Assembly (NCBI GenBank): GCA_038326655.1
Contig: JBBQKG010000005.1
Location: 54,796 to 118,795 of the forward strand
DNA from: JBBQKG01 sp038326655
Lineage (GTDB): Bacteria > Actinomycetota > Thermoleophilia > Solirubrobacterales > JBBDJG01
DNA: 64,000 nt
Direction of reading: 5' to 3'
Made by a program: the position numbers and the translations under genes. The notes under the pieces are model-generated. The model did not search any database, was not told the origin of the DNA, and saw only the letters and a list, made by a program, of their open reading frames with translations. Positions 33,613-41,990 of this stretch are shown one piece after another (position 1 is the stretch's first letter; every line of letters begins with the position of its first letter).

Positions 33613-35777
33613 CGCCGGCCCCCGCGCGCAAACGTGAAGGACGTCCGGCCCACCGAGATGCCGATCGAGCGAGGGTCGGGCTGACCCGTGGTCTCGGTGA
33701 TCGATTGCGGCCCGGGATCGCTTCGAACCCGCAGCACGAGCTTCCGGTTGAAGTGCACCGGGAACGTGATCTCTCTCGTCTTCGTCACGTACACACGCGC
33801 GAGTGGCCGTCCGCCGGGCCCGTCGATCTCCACCCGGCGGGGCCGGTCGAACGTCCCGACACTCACGCTGACCTTGCCCGCACAGCTGTTGCACGACCCC
33901 TGGATCTCGATCGTCCCCCCGCGCTCCACCATCCACTGGAAGGGACCGTCGGGCCCGCTCTCGGTCGGCGAGAATCCCTTCATCGGCGAGACGAGCACCT
34001 GCTCGCCGGGCTGGACGAGCTCGTAGAGCGAGACCTGGGAATCGCGGAAGACCGGCCGGAGGACGCGTCCCGGTTGTCCGGGATCGGCGAGACCGGCCGC
34101 GACGAGATCCCGGCGAAGCAACACATAGCGCACACCAAGGGCCTTGAGGCCGCGCGGCGTCGCGGGGTCGGAGAGCTTCGCGAGCCTCAGCGCCCGGCCT
34201 TCCTCCGGGCTGCCCTCGAGGTAGCCGTTGACGATCGGCTTGTCGTACCACGACTGCCAGAACGTGTCTCCGTACTGCGACTGCGGAGCCGGCAGCAGCG
34301 GGTACTCGGCGGCGATGCCGTTTGGCAGCCCGGCCAGCCTGTGGTATGCCGCGGGCACGGTGAACCGATTGACACCTTGCGCCGGTCGAGCCCAGAGGTC
34401 TGCGCCGATCGCTCCCAGCAGCAGGACGAGCATGGCGCCCTGCACGACCAGCGCGCGCCGTCTGACAATCGCCTGGATGCCGAGGGCGGCGAGGATCACG
34501 AGGCCGAGCATCACGACCATCGCAAAGCGCGAGAACACCCGCCACGTTGTGGTGATGTCGAAGATCAGCTGCGTCGGCGTCGGAACGTCGACGCCGAAAA
34601 GCTTGACGTGCGGCGGCGCGGAAAACGCGAACGCCGCCGCGGCCATCGCGGCCGATGCGATTGCGACCCGCCGGGGCAGGCCGGGGCGGCGCACCGACGC
34701 GATCAGGCCCACCAGCGCCAGCAGCATCACGGTCACGCCGAGGTAGATCGTGTTCTCCGAGGCATTCGAGCCGTGGAGGTGCGAGGACCGATAGCGCTGC
34801 GCCTGGTCGCCGAAGAAGGGCTGCTCTCCCGTGGGCACGACGTATTCGGGAGCCCGCGCCGAGAAAGCGATCACCTCCTGGATCGTGTGGGTACGGACCT
34901 CACTGCGAGACGAGGCCTGGTTCACCAGGACCATCGCTCCCAGCCAGGTCACTCCGATCGCCGCCGCGACGCCGAGCCCGCCGACCATCGGCCGGAGCAG
35001 GTCGCGCCGCCAGGCGAAGAAGAGCGTGACGAGGCCCACGGACGCGGTCATCACGGCGCCGAAGAGGATGTGGTACGGCGTCCAGGCAAAGATCAGGATC
35101 AGCGCCAACCCGGTCCACACTCCGTTCCGCACGCTCGGTTTCTCCATTAGCTCGACGAGCCGCCACAGCAGCACCACGAACACCCATCCGTGCACGAAAT
35201 CGGGGTGTCCCTGCGCACTGATGGCCACGAACGGATAGAAGGCGTACGCGTAACCGGCGATGAACGCGACCGCGGCCGAGCCCACGATCCGCCGGACGAG
35301 GAGAAACGTCGCCAGCCCGGAGAGGGTGAAGCCCAACAGCGTGTAGAGGTTCAACGCCGCGATCTGCCCGAACATCGCCGTCAGGACGTACAGGAAGCCG
35401 AAGGACGGCAGCGTCGAGATGTTCAGGGTCCACCGGATGTCGAGCCCGCTGGGAGCCGCGAAGTCGTTGATCGTCCCCGCCGCGAACGGGAAGTGTCCTC
35501 CTTCCAGCAGCTCGCGCATCGTCGAGACCGCGCCCGTCCCGTCGCCGACCGGGCCATAGATCGCCGAGTCGATGTGGAGCACCAGGGGCCACGTCAAGAA
35601 GACGGCGAAGGCGAGATATGCAAGGCCCGCGGCGATGGCCTGGAACCGCCGGCCCGATGCGAGTGCGCGCGCCCGTTCGCGCGCCCGCGACGCCGGCGCC
35701 CGGTACGCCGACCCGCCTTTCCGCGCAGCGCTCTGCGAGGTGTTTTGGCCGATGGTCTCCCCTTGCGCGCGAGACAT
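33609..35777 (-). CDS. Large polytopic membrane protein with exported C-terminal domain
   Basis: 722 residues. After a basic head, about 12 hydrophobic segments start with AIAAGLAYLAFAVFLTWPLV and are followed by an external GPVGDGTGAVSTMRELLEG loop. The last membrane segments sit near residue 470. The remaining 250 residues form an extracytoplasmic domain with PAAYHRLAGLPNGIAAEYPL and later beta-rich sequence with a CNSC pair. Similar proteins are common in actinobacterial polysaccharide loci and resemble YfhO/GT-C glycosyltransferases, but no activity is proven. It resembles its upstream neighbour at 35785 in layout and in the segment just before the last membrane helices, so the two are probably tandem paralogues. 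Confidence 0.7.
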   Translation of the reverse strand: MSRAQGETIGQNTSQSAARKGGSAYRAPASRARERARALASGRRFQAIAAGLAYLAFAVFLTWPLVLHIDSAIYGPVGDGTGAVSTMRELLEGGHFPFAAGTINDFAAPSGLDIRWTLNISTLPSFGFLYVLTAMFGQIAALNLYTLLGFTLSGLATFLLVRRIVGSAAVAFIAGYAYAFYPFVAISAQGHPDFVHGWVFVVLLWRLVELMEKPSVRNGVWTGLALILIFAWTPYHILFGAVMTASVGLVTLFFAWRRDLLRPMVGGLGVAAAIGVTWLGAMVLVNQASSRSEVRTHTIQEVIAFSARAPEYVVPTGEQPFFGDQAQRYRSSHLHGSNASENTIYLGVTVMLLALVGLIASVRRPGLPRRVAIASAAMAAAAFAFSAPPHVKLFGVDVPTPTQLIFDITTTWRVFSRFAMVVMLGLVILAALGIQAIVRRRALVVQGAMLVLLLGAIGADLWARPAQGVNRFTVPAAYHRLAGLPNGIAAEYPLLPAPQSQYGDTFWQSWYDKPIVNGYLEGSPEEGRALRLAKLSDPATPRGLKALGVRYVLLRRDLVAAGLADPGQPGRVLRPVFRDSQVSLYELVQPGEQVLVSPMKGFSPTESGPDGPFQWMVERGGTIEIQGSCNSCAGKVSVSVGTFDRPRRVEIDGPGGRPLARVYVTKTREITFPVHFNRKLVLRVRSDPGPQSITETTGQPDPRSIGISVGRTSFTFARGGRR

Positions 35778-35784
35778 GAGAGGG

Positions 35785-37578
35785 CTAGGAGGATCCCCGG
35801 AGCTCCACGACCCGGTACTGCGTGTCCTGGGTGAGCAGCCGCCATCCGCCGAGCGACGACGACCGGCGGAAGCAGGTGCTGATGTTCTCAGCGACGGGCA
35901 GATCGACGATCACGTACCGCAGGCCGTCGCCGCGCAACTGCTTTAGCGCACGGCACATGGGCTGCACGGCGGCGCTCAGGACGCGTGGTGGAGCGTCGGC
36001 GATCGAGCAGGTATTGACCAGCGGCTTCTTGTGAATCAGCTGCGCCATGCACGCTCGCTGGGGCTGCCCGCCGAGAATCCCCCATGGGAAGACCTCGACT
36101 GCTGGGGCCTTGGGCGCCTTGGCGAGCGCCTCGAGGGCCGGTGGGTGAGCGGTCAGCTCGGCCGGCATGCCGGGAGGGCTTGTGCCAAGGTCGAGGGCAA
36201 CCAGCACGGCAATTGCGGCGGCCACCGGAAGCAGCCCCACGCGCGGGACGCGGCGCAGGAGAGCGGCCGTCCCCAGGCCCGCGAGCACCGCGGCGCCCGC
36301 CATCAAGGGCATGACGAAGCGCTGGCCCGCACGCAACCCGGGCGTGACGTGGAAGAACAGCATCGACGGCGTCGGGATCGCATGGTGTGCGACGCGCGGC
36401 GGCATCGAGCAGAGGAAGCAGGCGACCACCGTGCCGAGTGCGAGCAGCGCTGCCACCGCCTGAGGCGAGGGTCGTCCACGAAAACGACCCATGAGCCAGG
36501 GGCCGAGATTGGCGAACACCGCGATCGCGCCGAGCGCGATCACCGACAACCCGATATACAGGTTTGCATTCGCGGCCCGCGGGACGTGACGCACAAGCGT
36601 GTCGTAGGGCCCGGCGCCCCAGTCGGATGCGTAGCCCGGCAACACATACATGAGCGGATGGGCTGCTTGCTCGTAGAAGTCGGACAGCGGCCTGTCGGGC
36701 GCGTCCGAGAACGACGTCGCGACTCCGATCCCCACGTACACGACGAGGGCCGCGACCCACGGCACCGCCACCAGGCCGAGCAGCTTGCGCTGGAAATCGA
36801 TCCGCGGACCGATCAGGAACAGCACGATGCAACACGCCGTCGCGAGCACCGAGACGTGCAGCGCGTAATACGGAGTCCAGAAGATCGAGGGCACGAGCGA
36901 CGCCCCGGCGAGCAGCGCGTTGCGGCGAGTCGGCGCCTGCGACAGGTTCCAGAACGCCCAGAGCGCGACGATGAAGAGCCACATGTGCGTGTAGGTGGTC
37001 GCGGCATATGCCATCAGGTAGAGGTGGGGGAAGAAGCCGTAGGCGATTCCGGCTACTAGGCCGGCGCCCACGGAGCCCGTCACGCGCCGGACGAACAGAT
37101 AGGTGACGGTGCCCGTGAGAAAGAAGCCGAGCACAGCGAGTAACCCATGGGCCTGGACCGGCCCGATCGCGGCAGACCCGACCCACAGGTAGAGAGTGCT
37201 CAGCCCCGCCGCGCTGTCGAGGCCCGGCGTCGTATGGAGGCCGTCCGGAAACCCCACCGCCGTGATGCGGTCCGAGACGAAAGGAACCGCTCCGCTCTGA
37301 ACGATCGCGCTGAACTTAGAGATGCTGGTCGAAACGTCCCCGCCGGTCGGGGCCATAACGACCGTTGAAGGCCTCAGAGCCCATGGCCAGGTCGCCGAGA
37401 GCGCCAGTGCCAGAAAGACGAACGGCGGCAGCCAGCCGGCGATGCGCTCGAGGCTGCCGGACCGCAGACGATCGAGGCGACGAGTCCCGGCTTGGTCTCG
37501 CTCGAGATCCGCGGCCGGGGGCCGGAGAACCTCGTTCGCCGCGTTCGCGGCTGCTTGGCTGCCCGTCGGCTTCAACAC
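35785..37578 (-). CDS. Large polytopic membrane protein, relative of the 33609 gene
   Basis: 597 residues, GTG start, 7 bp overlap with the FkbM gene. About 12 hydrophobic segments begin at PPFVFLALALSATWPWALRP, followed by the loop MAPTGGDVSTSISKFSAIVQ, which matches GDGTGAVST in the neighbour. IPTPSMLFFHVTPGLRAGQR aligns with VPTPTQLIFDITTTWRVFSR there. The exported C-terminal part is shorter than in the neighbour (about 130 residues) and contains several Cys. A role in moving or transferring lipid-linked sugars is plausible by context only. Confidence 0.68.
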   Translation of the reverse strand: MLKPTGSQAAANAANEVLRPPAADLERDQAGTRRLDRLRSGSLERIAGWLPPFVFLALALSATWPWALRPSTVVMAPTGGDVSTSISKFSAIVQSGAVPFVSDRITAVGFPDGLHTTPGLDSAAGLSTLYLWVGSAAIGPVQAHGLLAVLGFFLTGTVTYLFVRRVTGSVGAGLVAGIAYGFFPHLYLMAYAATTYTHMWLFIVALWAFWNLSQAPTRRNALLAGASLVPSIFWTPYYALHVSVLATACCIVLFLIGPRIDFQRKLLGLVAVPWVAALVVYVGIGVATSFSDAPDRPLSDFYEQAAHPLMYVLPGYASDWGAGPYDTLVRHVPRAANANLYIGLSVIALGAIAVFANLGPWLMGRFRGRPSPQAVAALLALGTVVACFLCSMPPRVAHHAIPTPSMLFFHVTPGLRAGQRFVMPLMAGAAVLAGLGTAALLRRVPRVGLLPVAAAIAVLVALDLGTSPPGMPAELTAHPPALEALAKAPKAPAVEVFPWGILGGQPQRACMAQLIHKKPLVNTCSIADAPPRVLSAAVQPMCRALKQLRGDGLRYVIVDLPVAENISTCFRRSSSLGGWRLLTQDTQYRVVELRGSS

Positions 37579-38549
37579 TCCGATGACTGCAACACTCGCT
37601 GCGCAGCCGCGGAGCGCGCTGTCGCGTGAGTCGCAACCGCGTTGAACAACGTTCGCCGCGTCCCGAGCCCGATCCGCAGCCTGCTCTTCGGCACATTGTC
37701 GAAGTCGAAGCGCTCGGTCGCCCGCTCGATCTCGGCCGCCGCGGGCGCCGGCTTCAGCCGGCCTGCGTGGCCGAGCTCCTGGACCTTGTAGCCGTGATCG
37801 CGCAGTTGCGCGATCAGGCTGGTCGGGCTGCTTCCGTGCTCGTAGAGCATCTCCGCGTTGAGCTCCAGCATGATCGCGTCGGGTGGGGCCTCGGCGAGCG
37901 TGCCCTCCAGGCCTGCGAGGACACGGTACTCGAAGCCCTCCACGTCGATCTTCACGAGTCGCACGCGTGCGGGTCCCCGAGCGTCCAGATAACTGTCGAG
38001 CGTCGTGGTCGGCGCCGTGACCGAGCTCAGCTCGGCTCCGACCGTGTAGTCGCAGGTCGAGTTTCCGACAAGCCGCTCGTCGCGGAGCCCAAGGCTGACC
38101 TCCCCCTCCTCGTCGCTCACCGCGACTCGGCTCGGCTGGACGTTCGCGAGCCCGTTGAGGGCGATGTTCGCCCGCAACCGCTCGAAGTTCGCCGGAACCG
38201 GCTCGAAAGCGTGAACCTCCCCCGCGGGACCTACGAGCCGCGACGCGAGCAACGTGAAGAGCCCGACGTGCGCGCCGACGTCGAGCACGACGTCACCGGC
38301 TGTGAGCCACCGCTTGAAGAAGCGAACGGCGGGCGCCTCGTAGCAGTGGTAGTAGAAACGTCGTTGCATGTACTCGTCCGGGTCGAGCGCCATCTGCGAG
38401 CCGAGCACGTCCACCGTGCGGATGCCGCTTCCGAGGTGAAAGGCTCGATGCGCGCGCTCGGCGACCAGCGGATACCAGCCGGGCACGTGTGGGCCAGGGA
38501 GGCGCAGCGCCCGGACAAGGGTCTCACTGAGTGCCGTAGATAGCGTCAT
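37572..38549 (-). CDS. FkbM family methyltransferase
   Basis: 325 residues. The frame is open for another 123 codons upstream but the sequence there is not protein-like, so the ATG at 38549 is used. SAM motif I is VVLDVGAHVGLFTLLASRLV, then VHAFEPVPANFERLRANIAL, and the FkbM hallmark VRLVKIDVEGFEYRVLAGLE with AIMLELNAEML. FkbM enzymes O-methylate sugars and polyketides; in polysaccharide loci they usually methylate a glycan hydroxyl. It is the second gene of the operon, 122 bp after the oxidoreductase. Confidence 0.9.
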   Translation of the reverse strand: MTLSTALSETLVRALRLPGPHVPGWYPLVAERAHRAFHLGSGIRTVDVLGSQMALDPDEYMQRRFYYHCYEAPAVRFFKRWLTAGDVVLDVGAHVGLFTLLASRLVGPAGEVHAFEPVPANFERLRANIALNGLANVQPSRVAVSDEEGEVSLGLRDERLVGNSTCDYTVGAELSSVTAPTTTLDSYLDARGPARVRLVKIDVEGFEYRVLAGLEGTLAEAPPDAIMLELNAEMLYEHGSSPTSLIAQLRDHGYKVQELGHAGRLKPAPAAAEIERATERFDFDNVPKSRLRIGLGTRRTLFNAVATHATARSAAAQRVLQSSEC

Positions 38550-38671
38550 GCGACAGGATTCCCGCCCGGCGGCGACGCATTGGGGGGCGAGGCTGCCGCC
38601 GTCCTCGACTCGCGAACGCCGCGGATGATACAGCCACGAACGGACCGCCCACGCGCCTCCGATCGAGTTTG

Positions 38672-39706
38672 TCAGCCCTGAGTAAGCAGCTCGCGATAGC
38701 GCGGAACCACGGCCTTGTGCGACTCGCCGGACTGCTTGATCGCACGCGCCGTGGACAGGGCGGCGATGCCGTCCCAGCCTGTCACGGTCGCCGCGGCGGG
38801 ATCGCGCAGCGCCCCCAGGAACGCTTCCCATTCGACCCGGAGCGGCTCGCGCCGCTCGAGCGCGTAGCGAACCATGTTGCCCTCCCCCGTGCCCCGGACG
38901 ACGTTCAAAGCGTCCCACTGGATCGTTGCCAGAGGGTTCTCGTAGAAGAAGAGGTCCTGGGTCAGGTAGTTGACGACGAACATCCCGCGCTCGCTCGTGA
39001 CGCTGAGCTCACGCACCTTTGCAGGGGTCATCCAGTTGACCTCGAGCAACCCTGTCGATCCGTCATCCATCCTCAGCGAGGCGCAGATGAGGTCTTCGGC
39101 AACCGCGTGAGCCCGCTGTGCCACCTCCGCGTAGACGCGGGTCACCTCGCTTCCGGTCAGGTAGCGAATGATGTCGAGGTCGTGCGTGGCGAGGTCGAGC
39201 GAGACTCCCAGCAGCGAATCGCGGTCGGGGTACGGGCTCAGGCGACGCGCGTGAATCTGGAAGATCTCCCCCGCCTCCCCCTCGTCGAGCTTCTGCTTGA
39301 GCAGCATCACGGCCGGATTGAACCGCTCGACGTGGCCGACGCTCAGCAACAGCCCGCGCGACTCTGCGAGGCGGATCAGCTCGAGCGCCGCGTCCTCGTT
39401 CGGCGCCATCGGCTTCTCCACGAATACCGCGAGCCCGGCCTCGAGCGCGAGGCGGCCGAGCGGCGGCAGGTGCTCGACCGGAACGGCCAGGCACGCGAAG
39501 TCGGCTTCGACCGCGTCGAGGGTCTCCGGCAGATCCGCAAAGGCCGGGAGCCCGCGGTAGAGCTCCAACGCAGCCCCCCGTCGCTCTTCGCTGGGGTCGA
39601 CGGCCGCGACCACGTCGACGTCGGGCAACAGGTTCAGCACACGCAGGTGGTACGTGCCCATGCGCCCCAGGCCCACGACGATCCCGCGGTACGCTTGCCG
39701 ATTCAT
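38672..39706 (-). CDS. Gfo/Idh/MocA family oxidoreductase
   Basis: 344 residues from the ATG at 39706; an in-frame ATG at 39715 would lie within the -10 box and is less likely. The N-terminal Rossmann block is RGIVVGLGRMGTYHLRVLNL, with VVAAVDPSEE, and the family's catalytic EKP is in GLAVFVEKPMAPNED. The second domain has SVGHVERFNPAVMLLKQKLD and SLLGVSLDLATHDLDIIRYL, the latter with the conserved DxxxHD-like residues. These enzymes oxidise or reduce sugars and NDP-sugars, for example UDP-GlcNAc(A) 3-dehydrogenases. It heads the eight-gene operon. The substrate is unknown. Confidence 0.87.
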   Translation of the reverse strand: MNRQAYRGIVVGLGRMGTYHLRVLNLLPDVDVVAAVDPSEERRGAALELYRGLPAFADLPETLDAVEADFACLAVPVEHLPPLGRLALEAGLAVFVEKPMAPNEDAALELIRLAESRGLLLSVGHVERFNPAVMLLKQKLDEGEAGEIFQIHARRLSPYPDRDSLLGVSLDLATHDLDIIRYLTGSEVTRVYAEVAQRAHAVAEDLICASLRMDDGSTGLLEVNWMTPAKVRELSVTSERGMFVVNYLTQDLFFYENPLATIQWDALNVVRGTGEGNMVRYALERREPLRVEWEAFLGALRDPAAATVTGWDGIAALSTARAIKQSGESHKAVVPRYRELLTQG

Positions 39707-39713
39707 GCGCGGC

Positions 39714-39719
39714 AACCTA
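39714..39719 (-). promoter_or_regulatory. -10 box TAGGTT, leaderless promoter
   Basis: On the minus strand TAGGTT (TAnnnT) ends 7 nt before the ATG at 39706. It marks the likely start of the eight-gene operon that runs to 29152. Confidence 0.45.
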
Positions 39720-39798
39720 GACGATCGATCCTGAACCCGCGCTCCCCGAGGCCGAGAGCGCGACAGGCGATCACGGCACTTGAGCGAATAGCGAGACC

Positions 39799-41985
39799 AT
39801 GGCAGTGAAAGCCCTGGAGGAGGTCGAACTCCCCGGCGCCGGCCGCGGCTCGGTCGCCGTCTGCATACCCGTCACCGGCGCGCTCGACATGCTCTACCGC
39901 TGCATCCGCAGCGTCGCGGAGCACACGCCGGGTGACGTGCCCGTCGTGATCGTGGACCGGGCGCCGACGGATCCTGCCCTGGAGCGGTTTCTGTCCGACC
40001 TCGACCGGCGGTTCCGGCTCATTCAGCTCAGCGGCTCCCTGGGAGAGGCGACGCTTGCGAACGCCGCGCTCGATGCGACCGGGAAGGCCGACTGCGTGCT
40101 CCTCGCCAGCCACGCCGTCGTCTTCGAGGGGTGGCTCGAGCGCCTCAGCGAGGTGGGGAGGTCGGACACGACGGTCGCGACCGCGAGCGCACTGGGCAAC
40201 AACGCCGGCCTGCTGTCGGTGGCGGGTCCGTACGAGCCGCTTCCGGCGCACCTCGGCCTCGAGCGGCTGGCCGCGGACATCGCGGCGTCGTCCCCACGCC
40301 TGCTGCCGCGCATACCGACCGCAGACGGCCACTGCATCTGGATCTCCCGGGCCGCGCTCGAGCTGGCCGGGCCGCTCGATGAGAGCTTCATGCGCCTGCG
40401 CTCGGCCGTGATCGACTTCGCCCAACGATGCGTCCTTCACGGCCTCGTCAATCTCGCCGCCGACGACGTCTTCGTGCCGTCGGTGATGCCGGAGCTCTCG
40501 GCGGAGGGCAGCCCGTTGCCGCTCGGCGAGGACCGCCACCTGCTCGAGCGGCGCTACCCGTATCTCGGGCAGGCTCTCGAGGAGTCGCCGTCGCCGGTCT
40601 TCTCGCAGTCGATCTCGGCGGCTCGCCGGGCGCTCGGAAAGCTGTCGGTGACGATCGACGCGCGCATCCTGCGTGGCTCGGTCTCGGGTCCCCAGGCAGA
40701 GACGCTGGAGCTGATCGAAGCTCTCCACAGAACCGGCCGGGTGGACGTGCGGGTGCTCCTGGACCCGGCGGCCGGGGGCGACGACGCGCTCGCAGCGCTG
40801 GACCGGATGCCCTCGGTCGAACGCCTGTACCCGGACGACGTCGGGCCCGGGCTCGAGCGCAGCGCGATCGTCCATCGCCCGTACCAGGTCACGTCGGCCG
40901 AGGACTTGGAGCTCTTGCCGCGCCTCGGCGAACGGGTCGTGATCACCCACCTCGACCTGATCGCCTTCCACAACCCTGGATACGTCGGCTCCTTCGAGCG
41001 CTGGTCGCAGTTCCGGCGCGTCACCCGCCAGGCGCTGGCGCTGGCGGACCAGGTCATATTCCTGAGCCGGCACGCGGCCGATGACGCGATCCGAGAGGGT
41101 CTCCTGGACCCCGCCCATGCCCGCGTCATCCCGATGGAGGTCAACCGGCAGCCTGAGCCGGGCGAGCAGCGTCGACCGGCGGACGGGCCCGATGGGCACT
41201 TCCTGCTGTGCATCGGCAACGACTTTCGCCACAAGAACCGCATGTTCGCTCTGCGGCTGCTCGAGGAGCTCCGCGAGCGAGGCTGGGACGGGCGCCTCGT
41301 GCTGGCTGGCGCGCACGTCGGCCACGGCTCCTCGAGGGGTGACGAAGCCGCCTTCCTCGCCGCGCGGCGGACGCTGTCGGACGCCGTGCACGAGCTGCCC
41401 TCGGTCAGCGAGCCCGAAAAGGCGTGGCTCTACGCGAACGCCGCAGCGGTCGTCTATCCGACCGTCTACGAGGGGTTTGGACTAATCCCATTCGAAGCAG
41501 CGGCGGCCGGTACGCCGTGCCTGTTCGCGCCCCAGGCTTCCCTCGGGGAGGTGCTGCCGTGCGAGGCCGCGACGCTCGTGCCGTGGGACGCCGAGGCCTC
41601 GGCCGAGCGCGTCGAGCCACTGTTGCGCGACGGTCCGGAACGCAGTCGTCACATCGAGCTGATCGCCACGGCTGCGCGTGCGATGCACGACTGGGACTCG
41701 ATCGGAACGGAGTTGCTCGAGACTTACGAGCAGACGACGCAGCAGCCGTTCCGGGAGGCTTCGGCGCTTGCCGCCGACGCCAAGGCCCGTGAGGCGGAGC
41801 TGGTCAAGTGGGTCGGGCTCGAGGAGAACATGGGCGAGCTCGTCGGCGCGGACGCGTATCTCCCGGCCGACGTTCAGCGCGCGCTGCTCTCCGTCGCGAC
41901 CCGAAAGCGGCTGCGCCGGCCGCTGTTCTGGCTCCTGCGAGTCTTCTACCGGTTCGGCTACCGCGCACGGCGGCGCAAGGCCTAA
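39799..41985 (+). CDS. Two-domain glycosyltransferase (GT2-like head, GT4 tail)
   Basis: 728 residues. The first 270 form a GT-A-like domain: SVAVCIPVTGALDMLYRCIR, VPVVIVDRAPTDPALERFL and CVLLASHAVVFEGWLERLSE, where a clear DxD is missing. The rest is GT-B family 4: LSVTIDARILRGSVSGPQAE, HLDLIAFHNPGYVGSFERWS, LLCIGNDFRHKNRMFALRLL, then AAVVYPTVYEGFGLIPFEAA with both Glu. The last 80 residues are a helical, basic tail. The GT-A head may be inactive or may use another metal site. It is the only gene on its strand between two minus-strand operons. Confidence 0.82.
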   Translation: MAVKALEEVELPGAGRGSVAVCIPVTGALDMLYRCIRSVAEHTPGDVPVVIVDRAPTDPALERFLSDLDRRFRLIQLSGSLGEATLANAALDATGKADCVLLASHAVVFEGWLERLSEVGRSDTTVATASALGNNAGLLSVAGPYEPLPAHLGLERLAADIAASSPRLLPRIPTADGHCIWISRAALELAGPLDESFMRLRSAVIDFAQRCVLHGLVNLAADDVFVPSVMPELSAEGSPLPLGEDRHLLERRYPYLGQALEESPSPVFSQSISAARRALGKLSVTIDARILRGSVSGPQAETLELIEALHRTGRVDVRVLLDPAAGGDDALAALDRMPSVERLYPDDVGPGLERSAIVHRPYQVTSAEDLELLPRLGERVVITHLDLIAFHNPGYVGSFERWSQFRRVTRQALALADQVIFLSRHAADDAIREGLLDPAHARVIPMEVNRQPEPGEQRRPADGPDGHFLLCIGNDFRHKNRMFALRLLEELRERGWDGRLVLAGAHVGHGSSRGDEAAFLAARRTLSDAVHELPSVSEPEKAWLYANAAAVVYPTVYEGFGLIPFEAAAAGTPCLFAPQASLGEVLPCEAATLVPWDAEASAERVEPLLRDGPERSRHIELIATAARAMHDWDSIGTELLETYEQTTQQPFREASALAADAKAREAELVKWVGLEENMGELVGADAYLPADVQRALLSVATRKRLRRPLFWLLRVFYRFGYRARRRKA

Positions 41986-41990
41986 GACCT

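Noticed and set aside
38550..38918. N-terminal extension of the FkbM methyltransferase
   Set aside because: The 123 extra residues are Arg/Gly-rich and intrude on the oxidoreductase gene. FkbM proteins start near the chosen ATG.
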